Counted from the stretch's first letter, positions 16,644 through 24,610 are shown. The stretch: DNA of 64,000 bases from UKL13-3 sp044353855 (GCA_044353855.1 JBILBF010000003.1:186001-250000); one strand, 5' to 3'. Program-made: numbers and translations. Notes: generated by a model from the sequence alone, not told the origin.

Positions 16644-17296
16644 TGAAGCATCCCATCATTGCACTTCTTAAAAAAGATTTGATAGCTGAGTGGCGCATGC
16701 GTTATGCCTTAAATGGCGTTTTGCTACATGTTATTTCATCCGTATTTTTAGTATTTCTGTCGGTCAAAATAATGAACGCTCCAACTTGGAATGCTTTTTT
16801 TTGGCTTATTTTATTATTCTCATCTATAAGTGCGGTTGCAAAAGGCTTTATTGGTGAAAACAAAGGACGTTCGTTATATTACTTCAGTATCAGCTCACCT
16901 CAACATATAATTATTGCCAAAATAATTTTCAATAATGTATTCATGCTTTTTATAGCATGTTTGTGTTTGGGTGTGTATACTTTATTGCTAGGTAATTTAG
17001 CCCAATCGCAGGCTTTATACATACTTATTTTATTTTTAGGGAGTATCGGATTTTCAACAACATTTACTCTTTTATCGGCTATTGCAGCTAAAAGTGGAAA
17101 TGGCCATTTATTAATGCCGGTTTTAAGTTTTCCCATTATCATTCCCTTATTGCTGGTTTTGGTTAAAGCTAGCAAAAAGGCTATGGATGGAATTGATAGC
17201 AGTCTACTATTAGCAGATTTAGGCGTTATTGTTGCCATCAATTTCATTGTATTAGCATTATCATTTGTATTGTTTCCATACCTTTGGAAAGATTAA
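16643..17296 (+). CDS. ccmB: Heme exporter CcmB-like membrane protein
   Basis: Six-helix membrane subunit related to CcmB of the cytochrome c maturation ABC exporter; 217 aa. Seen are the cytoplasmic start ALLKKDLIAEWRMRYALNG, which is typical of CcmB, the FIGENKGRSLYYFSISSP loop, and hydrophobic helices through the rest. The start overlaps the namZ stop. No ccmA or ccmC is nearby, so the complex partners must lie elsewhere. Confidence 0.85.
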   Translation: MKHPIIALLKKDLIAEWRMRYALNGVLLHVISSVFLVFLSVKIMNAPTWNAFFWLILLFSSISAVAKGFIGENKGRSLYYFSISSPQHIIIAKIIFNNVFMLFIACLCLGVYTLLLGNLAQSQALYILILFLGSIGFSTTFTLLSAIAAKSGNGHLLMPVLSFPIIIPLLLVLVKASKKAMDGIDSSLLLADLGVIVAINFIVLALSFVLFPYLWKD

Positions 17297-17308
17297 TGTA
17301 AAACTATT

Positions 17309-18229
17309 TTGAGGATTATCTTTTTAGGCACACCCGAATTTTCAGTAACCTCTCTTGATGCAATGATTAAGGCAGGATTTAATGTTGTAGCAGTAGTAAC
17401 AGCGCCAGATAAACCAGCGGGTAGAGGGATGAAAATTACTTCGTCTGCTGTAAAACAATATGCTGAAAATAATCAAATTCCGGTACTTCAACCTGTAAAG
17501 CTCAAAGACGCTGACTTTTTGAAAACACTAAAAAGTTATAAAGCAGATCTACAGGTTGTAATAGCCTTTAGAATGTTACCAGAAGTGGTTTGGAATATGC
17601 CCTCACTAGGTACAGTTAACTTACATGCTTCATTATTACCAGACTACAGAGGAGCAGCACCCATAAACTGGGCAATTATGAATGGAGAAACAGAAACTGG
17701 AGTTTCCACTTTTTTTTTAAAACAAGAAATAGATACTGGTGATTTAATTTTTACTGAAAGCACCCCAATTACAGCAGACATGAATGCAGGAACTTTACAT
17801 GACATATTAAAGGAACTTGGAGCAAAAGTTATGCTTAAAACACTTCATGCCATTCAAACTAATAACTATAACCCTGTTCCACAGGATAACACAAGTACTA
17901 AAGTTGCACCTAAAATTTTTAGTATAGATTGTGTAATAGACTGGACCCAAAAAAGTGTAGATATATACAATAAGATAAGAGGATTATCTCCTCATCCAGG
18001 AGCATCGTGCCAATTAGAGGGAAAAAATATTAAAATTTATACAGCTGATTATATCATAGAAAAACAAGAATTAATACCCGGACAAGTGATAACGGATAAT
18101 AAAAGTTTTATAAAATATAGTACATTTGATGGAATTGTTAACATTATTGAAATCCAACTAGAAGGAAAAAAACGTATGTTTGTTGAAGAATTTTTAAGAG
18201 GAAATAAACTTCATTTTAATATTCATTAA
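17309..18229 (+). CDS. fmt: Methionyl-tRNA formyltransferase
   Basis: Formylates initiator Met-tRNA using 10-formyl-THF; 306 aa. It begins MRIIFLGTPEFSV and carries the catalytic region NLHASLLPDYRGAAPINWAI (Asn-His-Asp type) with the C-terminal OB-like domain (IRGLSPHPGA). There is no in-frame ATG at the N-terminus; TTG at 17309 is the likely start (ATT directly upstream is the only alternative). It follows ccmB after 12 bp. Confidence 0.95.
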   Translation: MRIIFLGTPEFSVTSLDAMIKAGFNVVAVVTAPDKPAGRGMKITSSAVKQYAENNQIPVLQPVKLKDADFLKTLKSYKADLQVVIAFRMLPEVVWNMPSLGTVNLHASLLPDYRGAAPINWAIMNGETETGVSTFFLKQEIDTGDLIFTESTPITADMNAGTLHDILKELGAKVMLKTLHAIQTNNYNPVPQDNTSTKVAPKIFSIDCVIDWTQKSVDIYNKIRGLSPHPGASCQLEGKNIKIYTADYIIEKQELIPGQVITDNKSFIKYSTFDGIVNIIEIQLEGKKRMFVEEFLRGNKLHFNIH

Positions 18230-18285
18230 CTTAAAACGAAAAATCACCATTAGCAATAACAATTCCGATTTTGATGACTAAAAAC

Positions 18286-18293
18286 TATTTTTG
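18286..18293 (+). promoter_or_regulatory. -7 box of the small secreted precursor gene
   Basis: TATTTTTG matches TAnnTTTG and ends 15 bp before the ATG at 18309. It overlaps an alternative TTG start at 18291, which therefore cannot be used. The -33 element is not clear. Confidence 0.5.
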
Positions 18294-18308
18294 AAGCAAA
18301 TACAACCA

Positions 18309-18512
18309 ATGAAACGCCAACCCAAAATTTGGATTAATTTGATACTTTTGATCGTGCTTTTAGCTATATCTTCAGTATCTTCCTTCGCTCAACCTGATGA
18401 TACTGCTTTATTCGAACCAGTAACTGATACTCCTATTAACACCGGCTTAGCTTTGATGGCAGCGGCAGGTATTGGTTATGGTCTCAAAAAATTGAATATA
18501 CGTAAAAAATAA
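18309..18512 (+). CDS. Small secreted precursor with PID-CTERM-like sorting tail
   Basis: 67 aa. Residues 1-27 are a signal peptide (basic start MKRQPK, hydrophobic LILLIVLLAI, ending SFA before Gln28). Residues 28-41 are a short acidic stretch. Residues 42-67 form a tripartite tail: PIN (42-44), a hydrophobic Gly/Ala segment with GIGYGLKK, and a basic end NIRKK. This is the pattern of the PID-CTERM sorting signal of Bacteroidota small proteins (usually PIDGG). It sits next to an exosortase, its probable processing enzyme. If cut near PIN, the cargo is only about 14 residues. It has its own promoter and terminator. Confidence 0.8.
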   Translation: MKRQPKIWINLILLIVLLAISSVSSFAQPDDTALFEPVTDTPINTGLALMAAAGIGYGLKKLNIRKK

Positions 18513-18538
18513 AATATTTAATTAAAAACTTAATATTG

Positions 18539-18569
18539 AAAGGAAGTAACTAACATTACTTCCTTTTTT
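18539..18569 (+). terminator. Intrinsic terminator between substrate gene and exosortase gene
   Basis: AAAGGAAGTAA (18539-18549) and TTACTTCCTTT (18556-18566) pair perfectly over 11 bp around a 6-nt loop and run into T residues. It ends 10 bp before the exosortase ATG, so exosortase expression would depend on read-through. Confidence 0.85.
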
Positions 18570-18578
18570 AATTTTATA

Positions 18579-19118
18579 ATGAGCAGAGCATTTATTCAAT
18601 TTATAATAGGAACAATAAGTTTTTACTTATTATGGTTTGGCCTATATGAATTTTGGCTTAAGCCTATTGGAAAACTTGATCACCTTGTAACCGAGAACAT
18701 TACCATTGCTGTTTGTTCTTTATTAAACTTAAGTGGCTATGAAAGCCATTATACGATTGGCAAAAAACTAGGTGAAACATATGTTTTTATTAAGGACGGC
18801 ATTTTACCCATCGTTAGAATTGGAGCCGCTTGCAATGGTTTAGAAATGTTAATGATTTATGCAATTTTTATCTTTTGGTACCCTGGTAATAATTATATAA
18901 AAGGATTATTTATCCTTTTAGGTGTTTTGTTTATACACTTACTTAATATACTTCGAAATTACGTACTTACACTTTTAGCTATCGAGCGATCTTTATATTT
19001 TGAATTATTTCACCGATACATTTTTATTTTTCTGATATACGGTGTTATATTTATACTTTGGATGTGGTGGGCTAACCGATTAAGTAATTTATATACCAAC
19101 CGTGGACGAAGATCATAA
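18579..19118 (+). CDS. Exosortase family membrane protease/transpeptidase (XrtX/XrtF-like)
   Basis: 179-aa membrane protein with about six hydrophobic segments. The exosortase catalytic residues are present in order: Cys85 in GAACNGLEM, Arg126 in NILRNYVL, and His145 in ELFHRYIF. Exosortases cut C-terminal sorting tails at the membrane and may attach the product to a surface molecule. The length is that of the short Bacteroidota forms. The presence of a PID-CTERM-like protein directly upstream and a small membrane partner downstream points to the XrtX type; the subtype label is from memory. It overlaps the next gene by 17 bp. Confidence 0.88.
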   Translation: MSRAFIQFIIGTISFYLLWFGLYEFWLKPIGKLDHLVTENITIAVCSLLNLSGYESHYTIGKKLGETYVFIKDGILPIVRIGAACNGLEMLMIYAIFIFWYPGNNYIKGLFILLGVLFIHLLNILRNYVLTLLAIERSLYFELFHRYIFIFLIYGVIFILWMWWANRLSNLYTNRGRRS

Positions 19119-19533
19119 ACATATCAACTCTATTGGGCTCATTGCTCTATTATTTGCTATAAGCTTTTTTAAAGATGATGTAACTCCCGACTATTTAAAC
19201 ACCCACCAAGCTCAATTTATTGGAACGGCAACAAATAGAATAGAAACATTTTTAGAACAGCCTCAATTTTGGATTATAGCCATTATATACAGCAGCTTTT
19301 TTGTAATACTACCTTATTATATTGTAAAAAGATCGAGCAATCAGAGATTCTCAAACTATGTACTTATTTTTTTATTATTGGTCATGTGTTTAGAGTATAT
19401 TTTAATACTCATTAACAACAATAAGATTGATATAGCTATTATTCCAAAAATAAATCGATTTTACCACTCCCCTATTTTTACTTTGTTTTTATTAGCTTCA
19501 TACACTGTAAATAAACGATTGAAAAATGATTGA
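19102..19533 (+). CDS. Exosortase-associated small membrane protein
   Basis: 143 aa starting at a GTG inside the exosortase 3' end; no ATG fits. Three or four hydrophobic helices are seen, roughly residues 10-22, 56-74, 86-103 and 125-137. The size, position and overlap with the exosortase gene match the XrtX-associated membrane protein family; the exosortase-F associated family is the alternative. It overlaps the following HTTM gene by 8 bp. Biochemical role unknown. Confidence 0.75.
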   Translation: MDEDHKHINSIGLIALLFAISFFKDDVTPDYLNTHQAQFIGTATNRIETFLEQPQFWIIAIIYSSFFVILPYYIVKRSSNQRFSNYVLIFLLLVMCLEYILILINNNKIDIAIIPKINRFYHSPIFTLFLLASYTVNKRLKND

Positions 19534-21277
19534 ACGGTTAATCCAGTATTTTAAACGATTTGATTATCCAGTTTCGAGCAACTCATTTGCTCTTTTTCGA
19601 ATATTGTATTCGTTTTATACATTAGGCTTAATCTTTCAACTGTATACTCATTGGCCTTTATATTTTGATAATATAACACCTTATAGTATTAGTCTTTTTC
19701 CAGCAAAACTTAGTTTGTTTTTATGGATGATTGCAAGCTTATTTTTACTAATGGGTGCATTCACTAAAGTTGCGGCAATAGTTAACTATCTTTTTACTGT
19801 TTTAATGGCTGCTTTTTTTGCCAATGCTAATATTAGTTCGTTTAATGATGATTTATTGCGAATGGGAGGATTTTTGCTCATTATACTGCCAGTTGCACGT
19901 ACTTTTTCAATTGATGCATTTTTTAACCAGTTGACTTATTATCATGCACCCAAAAAAACCAGTTACCTCTATTACTTATTAGCTGTTTTAGTATCTATAG
20001 GATTACTCTATTTTAGTTCGGCTTTTACCAAACTGTTTTCGCCCATGTGGCAAAAAGGAATTGGGCTTTGGATTCCAGCCGTTATTCCGAGTTATAAATG
20101 GACATCTTTTGATTTTTTTGTTGATGAGCAGTGGTTGATGTATGCTCTTAATTATATTGTATTAGTATTCGAACTCGTTTTTGTGTTCCTGCTTTTCAAC
20201 AAAAAAACACATTTACTATTAGCTATAGTTGGAATAGGATTTCACATAGGAATCGCATTTTTGTTTCCGTTTACCTATATTAGCTTTGGGCCAATTTTAT
20301 ATTATTCATTGTTAATACCTGATACTTGGTGGACTCGAATTAGTTTAGTATTCAATTCAAAAAAAAAGCTACACATTACTTATAATCCAAACGTTGCCAA
20401 ACAAGTTTATGCAGTCACATTTCTCCATGCATTCGATATTCGAAAACAGTATATATTTAGTCCCATAGGAATTGTTTTAACTTTAGATAATTACCAAAAT
20501 TGGGATGCCTTAAAAATAGCTTGTAAAAAGTCATTTTTACTTTCTCCATTTTACCTTTGTTTGTTATCAACTACTTTTAAAAATCTATTGTGTTTTATTT
20601 CCGAAGAATGGCTCTCCAATTCAATATTGATGGTACCCCAGCCACCGATCAATTATAACCTTAAACGGTTTTCTTTTTTTGTTGGAATTGCAACATTATG
20701 TACCATACAAATACTAACCATAACCTACCATGGATACACTACTATAAAAGCCGATAAAAATAAACAAACTATATACCTCAAACAACGAATAGCAACTCAA
20801 GATTTTAGTACAAAGCCTTCCAATTTAGCACGTACATTTTTTGGAATAAACAGCAGAGGTGTATTTTTAGATCATGCTTTTACGGGTTCCAAAACCATTT
20901 ATTCAATAACTTATTTACCTGAAGTAGGAGCAGAAATATGGTTACCAATATTTTCCAAGGAAGGCTATTGTGTAGGAGATAATAAAAATTTGGGTTGGCA
21001 TAAACTTTCCTTTAAGTATTTTGGTAAGACAAAAACACAACCCGACACTACAGGATTAAAAAAATATACAGCTTATTGGGCCAGAAAAAACAATATACCT
21101 TTGGATGAGGCCACCTTTACTATATACCGAAAAGTTTACCCTTGCCCTACCGAATATGAAAAAGGTTATTTAACCAAGATGCTTAATTTACCTTGGGATA
21201 CGGTGGGTATCATTCAATGGAGAGATAGTGTTTTTGGTTATAAAAATTTAATGCCAGATACACTAAATACACAATAG
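19526..21277 (+). CDS. HTTM-domain membrane protein with degenerate DCC-like segment
   Basis: 583 aa. Residues 1-275 are a multi-helix HTTM domain (vitamin K-dependent carboxylase-like), with SSNSFALFRILYSFYTLGL at the front and the HIGIAFLFPFTYISFGPI helix. Residues about 282-360 resemble a DCC thiol-oxidoreductase domain, often paired with HTTM, but the usual YDG.C..C site reads YNPNVAKQ, so both Cys are gone. Residues 380-583 carry another helix (FVGIATLCTIQILTITY) and a soluble end. It overlaps the exosortase-associated gene, so a role in the same export pathway is inferred. Confidence 0.8.
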   Translation: MIERLIQYFKRFDYPVSSNSFALFRILYSFYTLGLIFQLYTHWPLYFDNITPYSISLFPAKLSLFLWMIASLFLLMGAFTKVAAIVNYLFTVLMAAFFANANISSFNDDLLRMGGFLLIILPVARTFSIDAFFNQLTYYHAPKKTSYLYYLLAVLVSIGLLYFSSAFTKLFSPMWQKGIGLWIPAVIPSYKWTSFDFFVDEQWLMYALNYIVLVFELVFVFLLFNKKTHLLLAIVGIGFHIGIAFLFPFTYISFGPILYYSLLIPDTWWTRISLVFNSKKKLHITYNPNVAKQVYAVTFLHAFDIRKQYIFSPIGIVLTLDNYQNWDALKIACKKSFLLSPFYLCLLSTTFKNLLCFISEEWLSNSILMVPQPPINYNLKRFSFFVGIATLCTIQILTITYHGYTTIKADKNKQTIYLKQRIATQDFSTKPSNLARTFFGINSRGVFLDHAFTGSKTIYSITYLPEVGAEIWLPIFSKEGYCVGDNKNLGWHKLSFKYFGKTKTQPDTTGLKKYTAYWARKNNIPLDEATFTIYRKVYPCPTEYEKGYLTKMLNLPWDTVGIIQWRDSVFGYKNLMPDTLNTQ

Positions 21278-21301
21278 CCTATTTTTTTTACGATTATTCG
21301 T

Positions 21302-21330
21302 TTGTAATCAACATATTTTTAGTATGTTTG
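21302..21330 (+). promoter_or_regulatory. Consensus promoter of rpsA
   Basis: -33 TTG at 21302-21304 and -7 TATGTTTG at 21323-21330 with 18 bp between them. Transcription would start around 21336, giving a ~28-nt leader. The -7 box contains the TTG at 21328, so that upstream codon cannot be the start. Confidence 0.85.
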
Positions 21331-21346
21331 CCCGCTTTTTTAAGCG

Positions 21347-21353
21347 AAAGGAG
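21347..21353 (+). promoter_or_regulatory. Strong Shine-Dalgarno site of rpsA
   Basis: AAAGGAG lies 10 nt upstream of the TTG start at 21364. Most genes in this window have A-rich leaders without such a site, so this is exceptional and decides the start. Confidence 0.8.
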
Positions 21354-21363
21354 AACATATACA

Positions 21364-23166
21364 TTGACACAAACAAACAACAACTTAACAGCACCAGCAG
21401 CTGACTTTGACTGGAGTATGGACAAGGAAGGCTTTAGCCGTTATTCAACGGATGAGCAAACTAAACTTGTAGGATTATACGAACAAACTCTTAGCACTAT
21501 TGCCGAAAGAGAAATCGTAAAAGGCACTATTGTTGGTTTTACCGACAAAGAGGTGGTATTAAACATTGGATTTAAATCTGATGGGTTAATCCAAAGAACA
21601 GAATTCCGCGACATGCCCGATTTAAAAATTGGAGATGTAGTAGAAGTTTTGCTTGAAAACAAAGAAGACATGAATGGTCAACTTGTACTTTCACGCAAAA
21701 AAGCAATGAGCGAGCGCGCATGGGATAACATCATGAAAGCTCAAGAAAATGACGAAATCGTAAACGGTTACGTTAAAACCCGCACTAAAGGTGGTTTAGT
21801 AGTAGATGTATTTGGTATCGACACGTTTTTACCAGGTTCACAAATTGACACTAAACCTATTAAAGATTACGATGTGTACGTTGGCCAAACAATGCCATTT
21901 AAAGTGGTAAAAGTAAACCATCAGTTTAAAAACGTAGTTATTTCACACAAAGTACTTATTGAGGAGGATATTGAAGCTCAAAAATCTGATATTCTTTCTA
22001 AATTAGAAAAAGGACAAGTATTGGAAGGAACAGTGAAAAACATGACTTCTTTCGGTGTATTCATCGATTTAGGTGGTGTTGACGGACTATTACACATTAC
22101 TGATATTTCATGGGGACGTATTAACCATCCAGAAGAAGTTCTAAAAATGGATGAGAAAATTAACGTAGTAGTACTTGATTTTGATGATGAGAAAAAACGT
22201 ATTTCATTAGGATTAAAACAATTAAGCTCACACCCTTGGGAAAGCTTAGATACTACCCTTGAAGTAGGTGCTAAGGTAAAAGGTAAAATTGTAAACATAG
22301 CAGACTACGGAGCATTTTTAGAAATAGCTACTGGCGTTGAAGGACTGATCCACGTATCGGAAATGAGCTGGAGCCAACATTTACGTAACCCTTCAGATTT
22401 TATGAAGTTGGGTGACGAAATGGAAGCAGTGGTATTAACATTGGACAAAGACGAGCGTAAAATGTCATTAGGCATTAAACAATTACAACCTGATCCATGG
22501 ACAGATATTGCTGCTAAATACCCTGTAGGTTCTAAACACAAAGGTATGGTGCGCAACATGACTAACTATGGTTTATTTGTAGAGTTGGAAGAAGGAGTTG
22601 ATGGATTGGTTCACGTTTCAGATTTGAGCTGGACTAAAAAAATTAAACACCCGAACGAGTTTGTTAAAAAAGACCAAGAATTAGATGTAATTGTATTGGA
22701 AATGGACATGGACAATAGAAGATTGAGCCTTGGACACAAACAATTAGATGAAAACCCTTGGGATACTTTCGAAACTATTTTCACCGTAGGATCAGTGCAT
22801 GCTGGTACGGTAATGAAAGTAGATGAGAAGAGTGCTACCATTGCACTTCCTTATGGTGTTGAAGGTTATGCTCCAATTAAACAACTTACACAAGAAGATA
22901 AATCAATTGCCAAAGAAGATTCGGTAATTGATTTTAAAGTAACTGAATTTAACAAAGAGAACAAGCGTATTGTGGTTTCGCATACATCAGTATGGAAAGC
23001 AGATAACGAAGTGAAAAAAGTTGTTGAAGAGAAAGAGAAAGTTGAAGAAAAAGAGAAAACAACCAAAGCTGTTAAAAAATCAAACGAATCACAAGAGAAA
23101 TCAACTTTTGCTGACGTAGATGGATTAGCTGCATTAAAAGCTCAATTAGAAAAAGGAAACAAATAA
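21364..23166 (+). CDS. rpsA: 30S ribosomal protein S1 (bS1)
   Basis: mRNA-binding ribosomal protein, 600 aa, with six S1 repeats. They start at roughly residues 50, 135, 220, 305, 390 and 475, each visible as a G-x-V...GVFIDL/GAFLEI/GLFVEL pattern; the first two are the divergent ribosome-binding repeats. A charged Lys/Glu tail follows residue ~548. The start is TTG at 21364 (MTQTNNNLTAPAA), because the longer frame begins inside the -7 box. It has its own promoter, an SD site and a terminator downstream. Confidence 0.95.
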   Translation: MTQTNNNLTAPAADFDWSMDKEGFSRYSTDEQTKLVGLYEQTLSTIAEREIVKGTIVGFTDKEVVLNIGFKSDGLIQRTEFRDMPDLKIGDVVEVLLENKEDMNGQLVLSRKKAMSERAWDNIMKAQENDEIVNGYVKTRTKGGLVVDVFGIDTFLPGSQIDTKPIKDYDVYVGQTMPFKVVKVNHQFKNVVISHKVLIEEDIEAQKSDILSKLEKGQVLEGTVKNMTSFGVFIDLGGVDGLLHITDISWGRINHPEEVLKMDEKINVVVLDFDDEKKRISLGLKQLSSHPWESLDTTLEVGAKVKGKIVNIADYGAFLEIATGVEGLIHVSEMSWSQHLRNPSDFMKLGDEMEAVVLTLDKDERKMSLGIKQLQPDPWTDIAAKYPVGSKHKGMVRNMTNYGLFVELEEGVDGLVHVSDLSWTKKIKHPNEFVKKDQELDVIVLEMDMDNRRLSLGHKQLDENPWDTFETIFTVGSVHAGTVMKVDEKSATIALPYGVEGYAPIKQLTQEDKSIAKEDSVIDFKVTEFNKENKRIVVSHTSVWKADNEVKKVVEEKEKVEEKEKTTKAVKKSNESQEKSTFADVDGLAALKAQLEKGNK

Positions 23167-23191
23167 GTTTTGTTTCACTTTTGAACATTCT

Positions 23192-23229
23192 AAAATCCCG
23201 TCAGACATTGTCTGATGGGATTTTTTTTT
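23192..23229 (+). terminator. Intrinsic terminator after rpsA
   Basis: AAAATCCC.TCAGAC and GTCTGA.GGGATTTT pair with one G-U wobble around a 3-nt loop, followed by nine T. Confidence 0.9.
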
Positions 23230-23307
23230 GCTCATTCATAAGGAAGAAGAACAAAAGGAAGCTATAAAATAAAATACGTTTTAACTTCAATTAATTATAC
23301 TTGTATC

Positions 23308-23739
23308 ATGAAACATCAGTTCAGCGAAGCTAATCATTGGTTGGTAAAATCGGAACCCTATAAATACAGTTGGGATCAATTTGAAAAAGATAAAAAAACA
23401 GTGTGGGATGGTGTGCGCAATTATGGTGCACGCAATAACCTACGTGCAATGAAAAAAGGCGATTTGGTATTTTGGTACCACAGCAATGAAGGCAAAGAAA
23501 TTGTAGGTATTGCCATAGTTGCAAAAGAGTTTTACCCCGACCCAACTGCAACTGAAGGCGATTGGAGTGTGGTGGAATTAAAGCCATTTAAAAAACTAAA
23601 AAAGCCAGTAACCTTAGAGCAAATAAAAGCTGACAACCGTTTACAACAAATGGACTTGGTTAGATTAAGCAGGTTGAGTGTTGGAGCAGTGAGAACAGAA
23701 GAGTTTGATATGGTTTTAGCAATGGCCGAAACCAAATAA
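23308..23739 (+). CDS. EVE-domain (PUA-like) protein
   Basis: 143 aa, all of it an EVE domain, a fold that binds modified bases in DNA or RNA. Seen are HWLVKSEPYKYSWDQFEKD at the start, VWDGVRNYGARNNLRAMKKG, DLVFWYHSN and the GIAIVAKEFYPDPT strand, all matching the family (thymocyte nuclear protein 1-like). A one-mismatch -7 box (TATACTTG, 23296-23303) precedes the ATG at 23308. It is followed directly by a decayed toxin gene. The bound base is not predictable. Confidence 0.88.
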   Translation: MKHQFSEANHWLVKSEPYKYSWDQFEKDKKTVWDGVRNYGARNNLRAMKKGDLVFWYHSNEGKEIVGIAIVAKEFYPDPTATEGDWSVVELKPFKKLKKPVTLEQIKADNRLQQMDLVRLSRLSVGAVRTEEFDMVLAMAETK

Positions 23740-23740
23740 T

Positions 23741-23917
23741 GCTATTTTATCAAGAATATACAATCTGATAAATCATTTCATACATTTGTGCGGTGCATGG
23801 ATGTTTTTTGACAACTCGCTTATTCAACCCGAAATGATAGCGAAGGGTATCAAAGACTCTGAAATAGAAATTAAGGATGCAAAAATATTTGATCAATTAA
23901 AAGTTAATGCCAAGTAA
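23741..23917 (+). pseudogene. C-terminal remnant of a zeta-toxin-type ATPase/kinase
   Basis: An open frame of 58 codons begins abruptly at the EVE stop and ends at TAA 23915-23917, with no start codon at its head. Its translation contains SRIYNLINHFIHLC, GAWMFFDNSL and QPEMIAKGIKDSEIEI, the C-terminal pattern of Bacteroidota zeta-toxin family ATPases (COG4185-like: DYWMxFDNS..PExIAxG). The P-loop half is absent, so the toxin is dead. The last 11 bases overlap a small antitoxin-like ORF. Confidence 0.7.
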
Positions 23918-24071
23918 TAAAAATATAGAATTGCTAATTGCAAAAATTGATGATAGAGTAAAACTTGGTTTGAAGAGTGTTTTAGAAAAAAACAAAGCAT
24001 CTAAACATCCAACAGTGCCTATTCAAAAAAATGGGAAAACAGAATGGATTAATTTAAAAGAAACGAATTAA
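23907..24071 (+). CDS. Orphan antitoxin-like small protein of a zeta-type module
   Basis: 54 aa, ATG 23907 to TAA 24069-24071. Residues 4-23 (NKNIELLIAKIDDRVKLGLK) and the end KNGKTEWINL resemble the short partner encoded beside zeta-type toxins (a pattern of RVRxGV...ALEEH...IWKDGKV). It overlaps the toxin remnant upstream by 11 bp and the pyrR start by one base (TAATG). With its toxin gone it may survive through translational coupling to pyrR. Family membership is inferred from pattern only. Confidence 0.5.
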   Translation: MPSNKNIELLIAKIDDRVKLGLKSVLEKNKASKHPTVPIQKNGKTEWINLKETN

Positions 24072-24610
24072 TGAGTTCAAAAGTAATACTCGAAAAAAAG
24101 CAGTTTGCCATCACCTTGGATAGGTTGTGTTTTGAACTCATTGAAAAGCATGGCGACTTTTCCAATACAGCCATTATTGGCTTGCAACCTCGAGGTATTT
24201 ACCTCTCGCGCAGGTTACATTCCCGTATTCAAGAAATTTTAGCAAACAACACTATTTTATATGGCGAGTTGGATATTGCTTTTTACCGTGACGATTTTCG
24301 CAGAGGCAATGAACAAATTGTACCCAGCGAATTAAAAATGGATTTTAGCGTACAGGATAAACACATTGTGCTGATAGATGATGTATTGTATACAGGCAGA
24401 ACCATTCGAGCAGCATTGGACGCCTTAACAGACTTTGGCCGGCCAGCACAAGTAGAATTATTGGTATTGATTGATAGAAGATTTAGCAGGCATTTACCCA
24501 TTCAACCTGATTATGTTGGACTTTCGGTAGACTCTCGCTCAAATGATAAAGTAAAAGTAGAGTGGAAAGAAACAGCCAAAAATGATAGCGTGCAAATGGT
24601 AACGAATTAA
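24071..24610 (+). CDS. pyrR: PyrR: uracil phosphoribosyltransferase / pyr operon regulator
   Basis: 179 aa. The PRPP-binding loop IVLIDDVLYTGRTIRAALDAL is typical of PyrR, and IIGLQPRGIYLSRRL and DRRFSRHLPIQPDYVG are other family blocks. It catalyses UMP formation from uracil and, in Firmicutes, binds pyr mRNA to cause attenuation. No recognisable PyrR-binding loop was found upstream. Its ATG overlaps the orphan antitoxin-like ORF, and pyrB follows after a 125-bp repeat-filled gap. Confidence 0.93.
   Translation: MSSKVILEKKQFAITLDRLCFELIEKHGDFSNTAIIGLQPRGIYLSRRLHSRIQEILANNTILYGELDIAFYRDDFRRGNEQIVPSELKMDFSVQDKHIVLIDDVLYTGRTIRAALDALTDFGRPAQVELLVLIDRRFSRHLPIQPDYVGLSVDSRSNDKVKVEWKETAKNDSVQMVTN

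Noticed and set aside
21328..21363. Longer rpsA start (MPAFLSERRT...)
   Set aside because: The TTG at 21328 is part of the -7 box, so it would not be in the transcript; the SD site fits the TTG at 21364.
23308..24071. Active defence island (EVE plus zeta toxin)
   Set aside because: The EVE protein is a stand-alone housekeeping type and the toxin is only a C-terminal fragment without its P-loop.
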